Of a stretch of DNA of 49,488 bases, positions 32,801 through 42,232 are shown one piece after another. Under the pieces are notes generated by a model. That model was not told the origin of the DNA and made no database searches. It saw nothing but the letters and a program-made list of their open reading frames with translations. Within the stretch, counting starts at the first letter, position 1; each line of letters begins with the position of its first letter. The position numbers were made by a program, and so were the translations under genes. Origin of the DNA: Gnetum montanum (taxonomy: Eukaryota > Streptophyta > Gnetopsida > Gnetales > Gnetaceae); NCBI GenBank assembly GCA_015680685.1, contig MNCI01035760.1, positions 29,449 through 78,936 of the forward strand, read 5' to 3'.

Positions 32801-35560
32801 TCCTAAAAAGAGAAGGACAAGAAGGACCTTCGCAGGGTGCAAGAAAATTCCCAAGAGGTGGCAGAGGTTGACTAGGAGAATGAAGCCCACTAGCTACACA
32901 TGAAGAACAAGAGTCCCAATCATTTAGCATTCATTAAGAGGCCCTTGTTACAGGACAATCTATCCAAGCAGAGGCTACAAGACTAGAGGCTCAAGCATAG
33001 GGACAATGCCTCACATTGTTCCAAGAATGTCTCCAAGAAATCTAGGAGCAATCCATGTTGACCATGATCATTAGGGAAATGAACTTTGAGCCATTCATAG
33101 AATTTGTTCCTAAGGCAATTAAAACTCAACCTTAGGCATCACCTTTATGACACATTCTTTCTAAAAGTGGGGAATGGTACCTCAGTGAGATGTACCAATT
33201 CTGGCATAATAAAGAGGAGGGTACCATCATCAAAATTGGTGGAGTCTCTATATATTTCTTAGTCAAGGCCATTGCAAAGGCTCTAAACATACCAAATGTG
33301 TGGACCAAGGTAGCACACCTACCCACAAGGTCTAACATAGAAACAAGGAAGCTATGGCTGAAGCAGGCATATAACAAGGAAGACTAAATATACAGTGATC
33401 AAACTCTATAAGAGAGAATTTATTTCAAAATGGACATATACCATATATTTTTCACTAAAGGGCTCAAAAAAATATCAACCTACATGGCTAGAGGAAGTGC
33501 AATCTTGATTGATAAATACAACCCCAACCTTGCTGAATTGTACTTCATGAAGATTCAATGATGGTTCAAGGAATGAAAGGTAGGGAAGCTGAAATTTCCA
33601 TTTCTTTGCCTAATTAGAAATTTGTGTAACCACATGGGAATCCTAGGTTACACCAATGACATTCCGAAGAGGGCCCAAAATGCTTCATTCTCTGAGTTGC
33701 TCAAACCAGCAGCACCAAGAAAATATCTTCATGAAGAGAAAGAGTAAGAACTACAAAAGAAGTGAGAATAGAAATAAGAGAAGGAGATAGAGTAAGAACT
33801 AGAGCAATGGTGAGAGCTACAAGTTCCACACCACTACCATAGCATTATAGACCTACAATGAGCCATCTATAGCAAATTGTTAAAACTTTTAGTTAGGGAA
33901 GTAGGGACAAGTCCAACCTCTTCCAAGTCATTGATGCTACCATTCAACCTATAGTTTCTACTAATCTATCAAGGGGATAGATTTATTTGTAATTAGGAGG
34001 AGAAGCCCAATGGCCACAAGAAATCTCTAGAAATGTTGCATCTTTCCAAGTGGTGCTTGAAATGGGAGAAGATGCCACAGTCATGGTCATGTAGCATCAA
34101 GATGCAATAGGCACAATAGAAGTAATAACAAACCACATTAAAGAATCCTTTAACATGTCTATTATGTCCCTAGTGGACTTGACTAGAACTAAAGATGCAC
34201 ATATGTTAGCTAGAACTTCAATGACTCCTACATCTCACGAGGATGTGTTTGATAGATTGCTATAGATTGGGAAGGTCATGAAAACCATCTTCGACATCCC
34301 CAATGATGTCACTACTATTTAATCTAATCTTATAGCCACCAAAGGAAAACTAGTCATGGTAGAGACCAAAGTAGAGCATGCAGAAGTAGAGGTGTATCAA
34401 TTGCAACAAGAGATCATTGTCGTGAGAGCCAAAAGAAGGGATCCTTTTCAATTCATTGCACCTGACCAATTGGAGAAATTTCAAATAGAACATATAGACC
34501 AATTGATTAAGCAAAACAATATGACTAAATAAGAAAAGAAGAAAGCAATCTAGAATTCCTTAGTCATCAAAGCCCAAGCATATGCTCATGTGAAGACATT
34601 GACCACTACATAGAAAGAAAACAAGCAACTTGCTACTAACAATGCACTGTAGACCATAGTTGAGAAGTAGAAAAAAATTTTGAAAGAGAGCATCCACTAG
34701 TTGAGGGAGCAATTAGTGAGCATCAACTAGGACATAAGTAGATTGGCTAGAAAGAACCAAACCCTCTCAATGGAGGAGGTACACGCAATATGCCAAATGT
34801 CTATAATTGAGATAAGCTCATGGTAGAATTAGGTCAAGAAGCACAAGAAGCTGAAAGAGCACTTCTGGGACCAAATCAGCATGTATAAGCAAATTAATGA
34901 AAAAAATTACAAATAGTGAAGGCCTGCATCAATTTCATATTAGCACAAAATCCTAACCAGTAGCCCATCTTGGATAGCTACGCCTTGGTCCACCAAGCAA
35001 GAGTGAAAAACAAGGATCTGTAGTTTGAAGATTTGAAGGAGTACATGGCATTATCTAACCTTCATTATGCTAACCTTGCCATGTTAACAATAGGTTGGCC
35101 TAGAAATGAATTGTAATAACAAGGAGCAACCACCTATGCTTTATATGAGAAAGAGTTTGTAGATAGGAAAGATGTTCTATAGAAACTCCACATGGTAAAC
35201 TTGAAATTAGAAATAATTAAGGATTACTACCATGGGTAGGTAGATGTAGCTTTAGACCTAGCCAAGATATTAATATATTTTAATGAATTGAGAGAAATAG
35301 CTAAGGATTTTGAGGAGGAACATAGGTAGTTTGTGGTGTGGTATGTGAAATTGAATCAAATGTTTCTACAACTGTTGTGTCCATTGGATGTACTAGTTCT
35401 AGCACACATTGGATCATCAGCCTAGAGAATGCATGATGTAAGAATGGAGGAGGAGAAGTTGCAAATGCTCCTAAATTGTTACAAAATTTAGAAGCTTGAC
35501 GACAAAGGAAAGCAGTCAATGAAAGACCCACTACCTCTAGAAACTACATAGCTTCCCCCA
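32800..35560 (+). pseudogene. Second ORF region of element A (unknown function)
   Basis: The best-preserved part (about 33170-33750) reads LSEMYQFWHNKEEGTIIKIG, GGVSIYFLVKAIAKALNIPN, KKISTYMARGSAILIDKYNP and VGKLKFPFLCLIRNLCNHMG. The GGV...AxALxIP pattern resembles the plant-specific domain found in extra ORFs of Athila-like elements. From about 33740 the translation becomes Lys/Glu/Gln-rich and probably coiled coil, with an LDSYALVHQ block near 34975. Many stops and shifts occur. The same region exists in E (4490-7330, minus), after integrase. I see no signal peptide or membrane segment, so calling it an envelope gene is not supported. Confidence 0.6.
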
Positions 35561-35733
35561 ATTTTGTTGTTTTGTCATGTCATGTCCTTTTCAAATATCA
35601 CTACAACATAAAAGAGTTATTTTATGTGTTTTTCAAAGTTATTCAATATCCTATACCTTCCCAATATTTTATAAAGAACTTGTTCCTCATTTTTTATAAC
35701 TCAAGAACAAGTTTTCATTCGGTTGTGAGGGTA
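35561..35733 (+). mobile_element. 3' untranslated region and purine tract of element A
   Basis: Short T-rich region ending GGTTGTGAGGGTA directly before the 3' LTR. The final purine-rich bases could be the degraded polypurine tract. Confidence 0.5.
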
Positions 35734-36625
35734 TGATGAGTCATGTATTAATAGGGATTTAATATCAAATATCTAATATTGAAGTTGCATTATCAAGTAT
35801 TTGATATCATGGAACAACCTTTTATTTCAAGGATCCAATATCACCTCATGCATGCTAGCCTATAAATAAAACATTTAGATGCACAGATTGGATATAGATT
35901 TTAGATAGATTTCAATAGGTGTTTTTCATAGACATAGAGAAGTTTTGTTAATTTTTTTCCAATGCATGCTTGCAATGTGATGTTAAGTGATTGTACAACA
36001 TCCTTATTTGAGTGTGATGTATTTGGACACATTACATGTCCAGCAATAAAGATCGAGATTACTTCCATCATTGCAGCATCCACTTAGCTTTATTATTGCT
36101 AAGTACTTAAATGATTACTATTTTCCTTAGTTAATGTTTATCATTTAATGCTCTTTATTATTTCTATCATTAAGCAAAATGAGCATGACTAATCATGAGT
36201 GCTTAAGTGTAATTACTTGGTAACCTAATAGTGTTATCTTTTGGTATGCTTAGTAATAGCACGCTTGGTAATCCTAGCGAGAATTGCATAAGGTCCAAGG
36301 CATGTATAGAAGGTTAGGAATGGATACTCATCACATATAGGCTAGTTTAGACTTTACTTTACACTTTAATTAGTTAAATAATTAATTTCCTTATTATCAT
36401 TAGAAGTAGCCCAAGGTCAAAATAACATCAATTATCATATGTTTCACTTTGGACTAAATCATACGTGACAAAGCTACCACTAGTCCAAGTGTGAAGACAA
36501 CGAATTACGATCAAGGCATAATGATCTAAATGCCATAACTAGTCCCATCCATGAAATCCAACCAGATCATTCATGGACACTTGTGATTTGTATGGTTGGG
36601 CATAAGGGGTACTCACTGCTCATCA
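35734..36625 (+). repeat. 3' LTR of element A
   Basis: Begins TGATGAGTCATG and ends GCTCATCA; it is homologous to 8200-9092 throughout. TATAAATA lies at 35861-35868. The right end is followed by ATCTC and then the D RNase H coding sequence. Confidence 0.92.
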
Positions 36626-36630
36626 ATCTC

Positions 36631-37031
36631 TCATGATGAATAGGATTGTGCACTAGCACAATAGCACTTGTGCTATCATAGCATAAACAAATGGAAGGTT
36701 CAAGTGTATATCCCATTTTAGTGAAAATGAAGTGGATCCATGTAGCCTGAGTAGCAATGTTAAATGCATCTATGTGTTCTACTTCAACTATTGAGAGGGT
36801 AACTATAGTTTTCTTCTTTGATCCCCAAGAGATAAGTGATGGACCAAAGAAAAAACAAATGCTAGAAGTTGATTTATGATCTTTAAGATTGCCTTCCCAA
36901 TTTACATTAGCGTATCCCCGTATCTTGAAGTTACTATATTGATGAAATGTGATCCCATAATCTGTAGTAGTTTTTAAGCATCGCAAAATCCACTTCTCAG
37001 CTTTCCAACATGATTCATGCAAATCTTGCAT
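36631..37031 (-). pseudogene. Element D RNase H, N-terminal part
   Basis: Minus strand: KWILRCLKTTTDYGITF (end of the RT connection), YANVNWEGNLKDHKSTSS (usual DADWAG...RKSTSG), SWGSKKKTIVTLSIVEVEH (usual SW.SKKQ..VALSTAEAEY) and CYDSTSAIVLVHNPIHHER (usual DN.SAI.L..NP..H.R). The frame stops where element A begins; the continuation KHIDIKHHHLR is at 8165-8199. Catalytic Asp and Glu positions are largely recognisable. The open frame stays intact for 154 codons. Confidence 0.9.
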
Positions 37032-37034
37032 GAA

Positions 37035-37960
37035 CTAGGAGAGGTAATTTAGAGAAAATTGAATGTATAGAGGGATATTGGAAAGATAAATGAGACTACC
37101 AATAAGGGAATAATATAATGAAGTATTGAAGGATGGGGATGTGTCCTCCTTGGTAAGTTTTGTACCAAGGGAGAGCGGTGTATCTGAGAGATTATAATTA
37201 ATCATACCAAATTTCATTAGTTAAATTTCATTTGGCATATGGAAATTGATTTTAGTCTTTGGATAACTTGAAAACCCAAAAAAATATGAAATCTTTTCCA
37301 AATCAAACATTTCAAATTCATTTTTCTTATCATTAACAAAATTATTTCCTAATGTAGTTATAGATGAAAAATAGATTAAATCATCTACATATAAACAAAC
37401 AAAAATGTAATCAACACCAAATACATTTTTGTATATAGTTGTTTGGTATTGAAGATTGATTGAGCCTTCATGCATGGAAAATGCATGAATTTGTATGTAC
37501 CATGCACATGGTGCTTTCTTAAGCTTGTATAATGCCTTATGGACCTCACAGACATGATTTTTCTATCCTTTGTCAATGAAACCTAGTGGATGCTCCATGT
37601 AAACTTCTTCGTTAAGGAAACCATTAAGAAATGTAGAGGTCACATCCAGTTGATAAATCACATGGCCAGCTTGTCCAGCAATAGCAAGAAAGAGTCTCAC
37701 AGAATACATTCGTGAAATAGGCACAAAGTTATCATCAAAACCTCTACCTTGCTGCTGAAGATATCCTTTGGTAAACATGTGAGCTTTGAATTTTTTCACC
37801 ACATCATGTTAATTTCTTTTAATTTTAAAGACCTATTTTAATCCAATACTTTCTCTACTAGATGGATGAGGAACAAGGGTCCAAGTGTTGTTTTTGTGAA
37901 TTTGCTGTAGCTTTTTCTCCATGGCAATAGTCCAACATTCATCTTGTGCTACTTCAATGA
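37035..37960 (-). pseudogene. Element D reverse transcriptase (copia type)
   Basis: Minus strand blocks in order: WTIAMEKKLQQIHKNNTWTL, KAHMFTKGYLQQQGRGFDDN, VIYQLDVTSTFLNGFLNEEV, MEHPLGFIDKG, FVCLYVDDLIYF with the YVDD catalytic box (near 37385), and SPSFNTSLYYSLIGSLIYLS. The usual DVxxAFLxG motif reads DVTSTFLNG. Stops and one or two shifts separate the open pieces. This is RVT_2 of Ty1/copia. Confidence 0.9.
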
Positions 37961-38990
37961 TAGAAGATAATTCCATAAGACCATCATCACTCTCCCCATC
38001 AGTGTGAGCAATGAAAAAAATTCATAATCCATGGCAGTGAAGAGAGCATCCACAGTAGGTTCCATGTCTTGGGTTAGCTAAGTTTTATCCTTTCAAAAGT
38101 GACTACAAGTCATACACCAATAAAAATTCATATCCAAAAATTGGAAAGTTGGATGATAGGTAGCTAGTTGAGAAGAGGACGGAATTTGTAGTGGAGAAAA
38201 AATGGAAGCCATCATGGAGGGAGCAACAAAACCTAAGGTAAGAATGGATGAGGAATGTCCACTATGGTGAGTGAAAGGCACAATATTGTTTAAAGAACTA
38301 GCAAGATTTAATGTCTAGCTTGGAGCATTAATGGAAAGAGAAATAGTTGGCATTGATCCCTAAAAATCAAGAGGAAAAGGATGATCAAAAGATACACCAT
38401 CTACTTCCAAATTCTAGTGTTACCTCATATGCTAAAAATATTGTGGCAAGGTACATGGGACCTCCACATTCACTAGCGTAAGATAACTGGTGGAGTTCTT
38501 TAAGGGTGTAAAATGATCATGCGGTAAAATTTAACCACCATTTTGGGTTGTGTTGTGTTGGAATTTAGTAGGGGATTGAAAATTATTGGTAGGAGTCCAT
38601 GTCATAGGATAATCAAATGTAGGATTTTTGAAAATGATTAATGGTTGGTGGTAAGAAAATGTTGAGGATGGGTGTAGTGAATAAGTAAATGTTGAAAAAA
38701 TTTCGTAAATTCAATGGAAGAGATGGGAGGAAAAATACCTTGACTAGAATTTTGACCATTGTGGAATTTAAGATAGTGAAAAATATTCTATAGTATAGCA
38801 TCTAGTTGTGGCTAGAAATAGTGTTTGGTAGATGACAACAAGTGCCCACATTGTGACTTGAATGGTTGTGGGTATATGAGTGTGGGTGTAGCACAATGAG
38901 GTGCACCTGTATGTAGCATTGGATCTAACATAGGAATAACTATATGTTGTTTGGAGTACTAGAAGCTATCATCAAAGTGTCCATCATCAA
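37961..38990 (-). pseudogene. Element D linker between integrase and RT
   Basis: The minus strand carries a poorly conserved Ser/Pro/His-rich stretch in several frames, as is usual between copia integrase and RT. Nothing specific is recognised. It includes DGESDDGLMELSSIIEVAQD near the RT end. Confidence 0.45.
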
Positions 38991-40130
38991 GCCTAAATGT
39001 ATTGTTTTCAGCTACAATAGATGAGAAAGGTCCATTAGGTTTTACCACTTGCCATAGTAAACTAGAATTAGTGAATCTATTTCCAAGCCTATTGCCATGG
39101 CTACTCAAAGAAGAGTGTTGAGATCAACCATGATGTGTGTTGGATGGTTGTAGATGTATATTATTGCAAATGGAACTTTTTCTCTTCTGATGCATGGCGC
39201 TTATGTTGAAAATAGGTTGACTATGCCTTACCAAGTCACATTGATATCTAGTATAACACGTTTCGTTTCCTGCAAATTGAATATCATTTTTCTACCTTTC
39301 AAAAAACACTATATCATGTGAGTCTATCACCTTTTTATTCTCTTCATTATAACATTTATAAGCTTTGAAATTTGTGTCATAACCAAGGAATAGACATGGC
39401 TTTACTTTGATATCTAATTTTTCTTGATTTTGTGCAAGGATTTGCACATAGCAAGGAGATTCAAAGACTTTTAAATGAAAAATATTTGGAGAATAGACAT
39501 ACCATAATTAATATGATGTTTTATCTTGAATTGATCTTGATGGCACCTGATTTAAAATATAAATTGCTCTTGCACAGGCTTCTACCCAAAACTTAGTATT
39601 TAAGCCTAACATTTGAAGTAAACACATGACCATTTCAACTATGGTCTAATTTTCCTTTCTACTATTCCATTCTTTTGTGGTGGTTTGATGAATTATCCAA
39701 TTTTTCTTGCAAAATTCATCAAATTCATTTGATAAAAATTGACCATCATGATCATTCTAGATTTTCTTAATTATATTACTACTTTGTTTTTCTACTTCCA
39801 CCTTGAATTCTTTAAAAAATCCCAATTTTTGATCTTTTAATTTCATAAAATAACCTCAAGAAAATCTTGAAAAATCATCCACTATGATCAACATATATGG
39901 GCTTGTACCTAGGATCAATATTCGCATGGGACCACATAAATCCATATGAACTAGATCTAACTTTTCTTGAGATCTATGTTCTTTCCTAGGAAATGGAAAC
40001 CTCATAATTTTTCCTAATTGACATATGCCACAATCATGATTATCTACCAAAGAAAATGTTGGCATACCTCTTACAATTTCTCCTTTTTTCATGTGGTCCA
40101 TTGAGCCAAAATTGAAATGTCCTAACTAAG
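38991..40130 (-). pseudogene. Element D GAG-pre-integrase and integrase core
   Basis: Minus strand: MDHMKKGEIVRGMP then DNHDCGICQLGKIMRFPFPR (zinc-binding Cys pair), LDLVHMDLCGPMRI (first Asp), YMLIIVDDFSRFS, IXNDHDGQFLSNEFDEFCKK (second Asp, usual SDNGGEF), WIIHQTTTKEWNSRKEN and XTIVEMVMCLLQM (catalytic Glu region, shifted), FWVEACARAIYILNQVPS and VKPCLFLGYDTNFKAYKCYN. The order fits the copia rve core. Interruptions are TAG, TGA and a few shifts. Confidence 0.88.
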
Positions 40131-40338
40131 CATGCCATGACTATGTTCTTTTATCTATGACAGTGAAACAATGAACATCCTTTTGCATCTAAAACTTGAT
40201 TCTTACTAATAGGGATAATGGTAATACCTTTATCATCATCATCCTTAGAGATTTTTCATACACCTTTTTCACGATACCCATTGCGACATAATTACCCCAT
40301 ACTTAGGGAATTTTTAAAAGATCTAGAATAAAATATAT

Positions 40339-40640
40339 CTAGGAAATAACATATTTATTGCCTTGAGTTGTTGTGAAGATAAGAGATCCAATCCCAATAA
40401 TGGTTGACTTCTTCCCATTATTTATAATTACCTTTCCATCATATTTTTCTGAACTTGAGAAAAATTTATTATCGCCTATCATGTGACTATTGCACCCAAC
40501 ATCAACATTCCAAATATTGTTGTTGTTACCAGCATCTAGTACCTTTGCAGAGATCAAGAGTTGATCTTCCTCCTTTTCAATATAAAACAATTTCTCATCA
40601 TTTTTTTGATCCTTATGTTGATCTTGATATTCTACAAATT
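40339..40640 (-). pseudogene. Element D aspartic protease
   Basis: Minus-strand open frame with IWNVDVGCNSHMIGDNKFFS, the copia protease signature W.xDSGxSxHM, in which the catalytic DSG reads DVG. It is followed by KSTIIGIGSLIFTT. It is joined to the zinc-knuckle end of gag upstream. Confidence 0.85.
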
Positions 40641-41540
40641 TTTCTTTACCTTTCTTTTCTTACTTCTTTCTAGACCAACATTCTAGAGTATAGTGGGTGC
40701 TCGTACCACAAAAATCACAATGCTTATCTTCCTTGTTTGATTTGATCTTCCACAGCCATGACCTCCAAATCTGCTACAACTACATCCACATTCTCTAAAT
40801 GAGGATCTACTTGAGGATTATTGATTTTGATTTTGAGTGGACATCCTTTGAAATTGTACTTGAAATGCATTTGTTATTGAATCCTCTCAATTAACAATCC
40901 TTTGCTTATATGTCCTTAAGCTTCCTACGAGATTAACCATGATCATATTATTGAGATCTCTTACTTATTCAATAGCCATGATGATAAGATCATATCATCT
41001 AGTTACACTTCAAAGAATATTTTCAACAACATGCCTTTCCTCAAGTGTTTTTCCACAAGATTCAAGTTCATTTTAAACTTGTTGAAATCAACTAATGTAT
41101 TAATCAATCTTTTCTACATCTAGCATGCAAAAAGATTTGGAATCTTTCCTTAATACTTGTAACTTAACAAAAATAACTTTTTCTAATCCCTTATATTCAA
41201 TCTTCAATGCATCCCATGTAGCTTTGCTAGTTCGAGACATGAAAAGTTTGGGAAAGATTATCACATCTAACCTAGGTTGAATGATGAATAATTCTTTTAC
41301 ATATTTCTTATGAAGCTCCTTGACTTTATTCTTTTGTTCTTATTTCAAGGCATGAAATGTTTCTTAATCAATATCTTTAAATCCATTTTCAACAAAATCT
41401 CTTAGATCTTGTGAGATCAAAAATATATGCATCTTGATTGTCCAAAATTCATAATTCTCTCCATTGAAAACATGATCCTGGAGATATGGATTCGTGATTT
41501 TGGATGACACAAAAAATATATATTTTCAATGATATAAACT
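40641..41540 (-). pseudogene. Element D gag with zinc knuckle
   Basis: Minus strand: GENYEFWTIKMHIFLISQDL near the start (the usual G.NY..W...M), TSKATWDALKIEYKGLEKVI, LQVLRKDSKSFCMLDVEKID and DLIIMAIE, in the UBN2/gag pattern of copia. The C-terminal CDFCGTSTHYTLEC (about 40680-40725) is an intact CX2CX4HX4C zinc knuckle. Several TAA and TAG codons and small shifts break the frame. Confidence 0.85.
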
Positions 41541-41558
41541 AACTAGCTTTGATACAAA
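41541..41558 (-). other. Primer-binding site of element D, initiator tRNA-Met type
   Basis: The minus strand reads TTTGTATCAAAGCTAGTT immediately after the 5' LTR, two changes from the common TTGGTATCAGAGC primer site of copia elements. Confidence 0.75.
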
Positions 41559-41911
41559 TGAAGAATCTAAAGGACCCTAGATCTATGATCTAACCTAAAG
41601 GGAAATAAATAACATAGTTAGAATAAACATACTCTTGTGAAACTCTCTTAAATTTTCTTACTAATGAATATGTGCTGCTACAATTATATAGGCATTCATC
41701 TCCCAAGAATAGAATTGGAAAGATAAGCATGAATGTATAAAATCATGAGGACAATCCTTATCATCTCATTTAAATATATTCTTAATAAGGAATGAACTAA
41801 TCATGGGATTAGATGGGAATTATATGAATATGATCTCATCTTATTTAATATATATTTAGGAATGAGATCTATCTAATTATTTTGTAAAACATCTATTCAT
41901 CATATTCTACA
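41559..41911 (-). repeat. 5' LTR of element D
   Basis: The plus strand runs from TGAAGAATCTAAAGG to CATATTCTACA; it is 353 bp, the same length as 7658-8010 and homologous throughout. On the minus strand it starts TGTAGAATATG. Confidence 0.9.
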
Positions 41912-41934
41912 TTAATTTTATTAACTTAGATTAG

Positions 41935-41965
41935 TTTAAAATCTCATTATTACTTATAATACTTA
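41935..41965 (+). repeat. 31-bp direct repeat flanking element D (right copy)
   Basis: Identical to 7625-7655; the left copy entry gives the interpretation. Confidence 0.8.
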
Positions 41966-42186
41966 CCCATGGTTAATCTTCTAGGTACTAGGAAAATTTT
42001 CATACAATTTACAAAATTATGTGCAAAGCTCTCCTCCATGACTGAGATGCTCACTCCAAGAGTAAAATAATTCAAGAACAAGTTAAATCAAATGTGCAAT
42101 GAGGAATTTATGGGTTTTAGAATATTCTTTGATAGAAAAAAGGCATGAATTCCTCTTATGTGAAATAGTATAAATGAAACTTTTTC

Positions 42187-42232
42187 TAATGTTCTACATA
42201 TATATCTATATATATATATATATATTTCTATA
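42187..42232. repeat. TA-rich microsatellite
   Basis: Mainly (TA)n with TATATCTATA interruptions; the longest pure stretch is about 18 bases. Low-complexity sequence within element E. Confidence 0.85.

Larger units (their letters stand above)
8200..36625 (+). mobile_element. Element A: Athila-like Ty3/gypsy element lacking pol, split by B
   Basis: LTRs are 8200-9092 and 35734-36625, both with TGATGAG...CTCATCA termini. A primer-binding site follows the left LTR, then a gag frame, a spacer interrupted by element B, a second ORF region and a short 3' untranslated region. Without B (12326-31374) the element is about 9.4 kb. No RT, RNase H or integrase is found outside B, so A could only have moved with enzymes supplied in trans. 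Its spacer and second ORF match element E on the minus strand, which does carry pol, so A and E belong to one family. Confidence 0.82.
7658..41911 (-). mobile_element. Element D: Ty1/copia LTR retrotransposon, minus strand, split by A and B
   Basis: LTRs of equal length (353 bp) lie at 7658-8010 and 41559-41911. Order on the minus strand is LTR, PBS, gag, protease, integrase, RT, RNase H, polypurine tract, LTR, which is the copia order. Without the 28.4-kb insert at 8200-36625 the element is about 5.8 kb, normal for this superfamily. The flanks are TTAAG and TTAAT. The two LTRs are clearly homologous but well diverged by eye. All coding parts contain stops. Confidence 0.88.

Noticed and set aside
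32800-35560. Envelope gene of an endogenous retrovirus
   Set aside because: The position would fit, but there is no signal peptide, membrane anchor or glycoprotein-like pattern; the sequence is Lys/Glu-rich and coiled coil.
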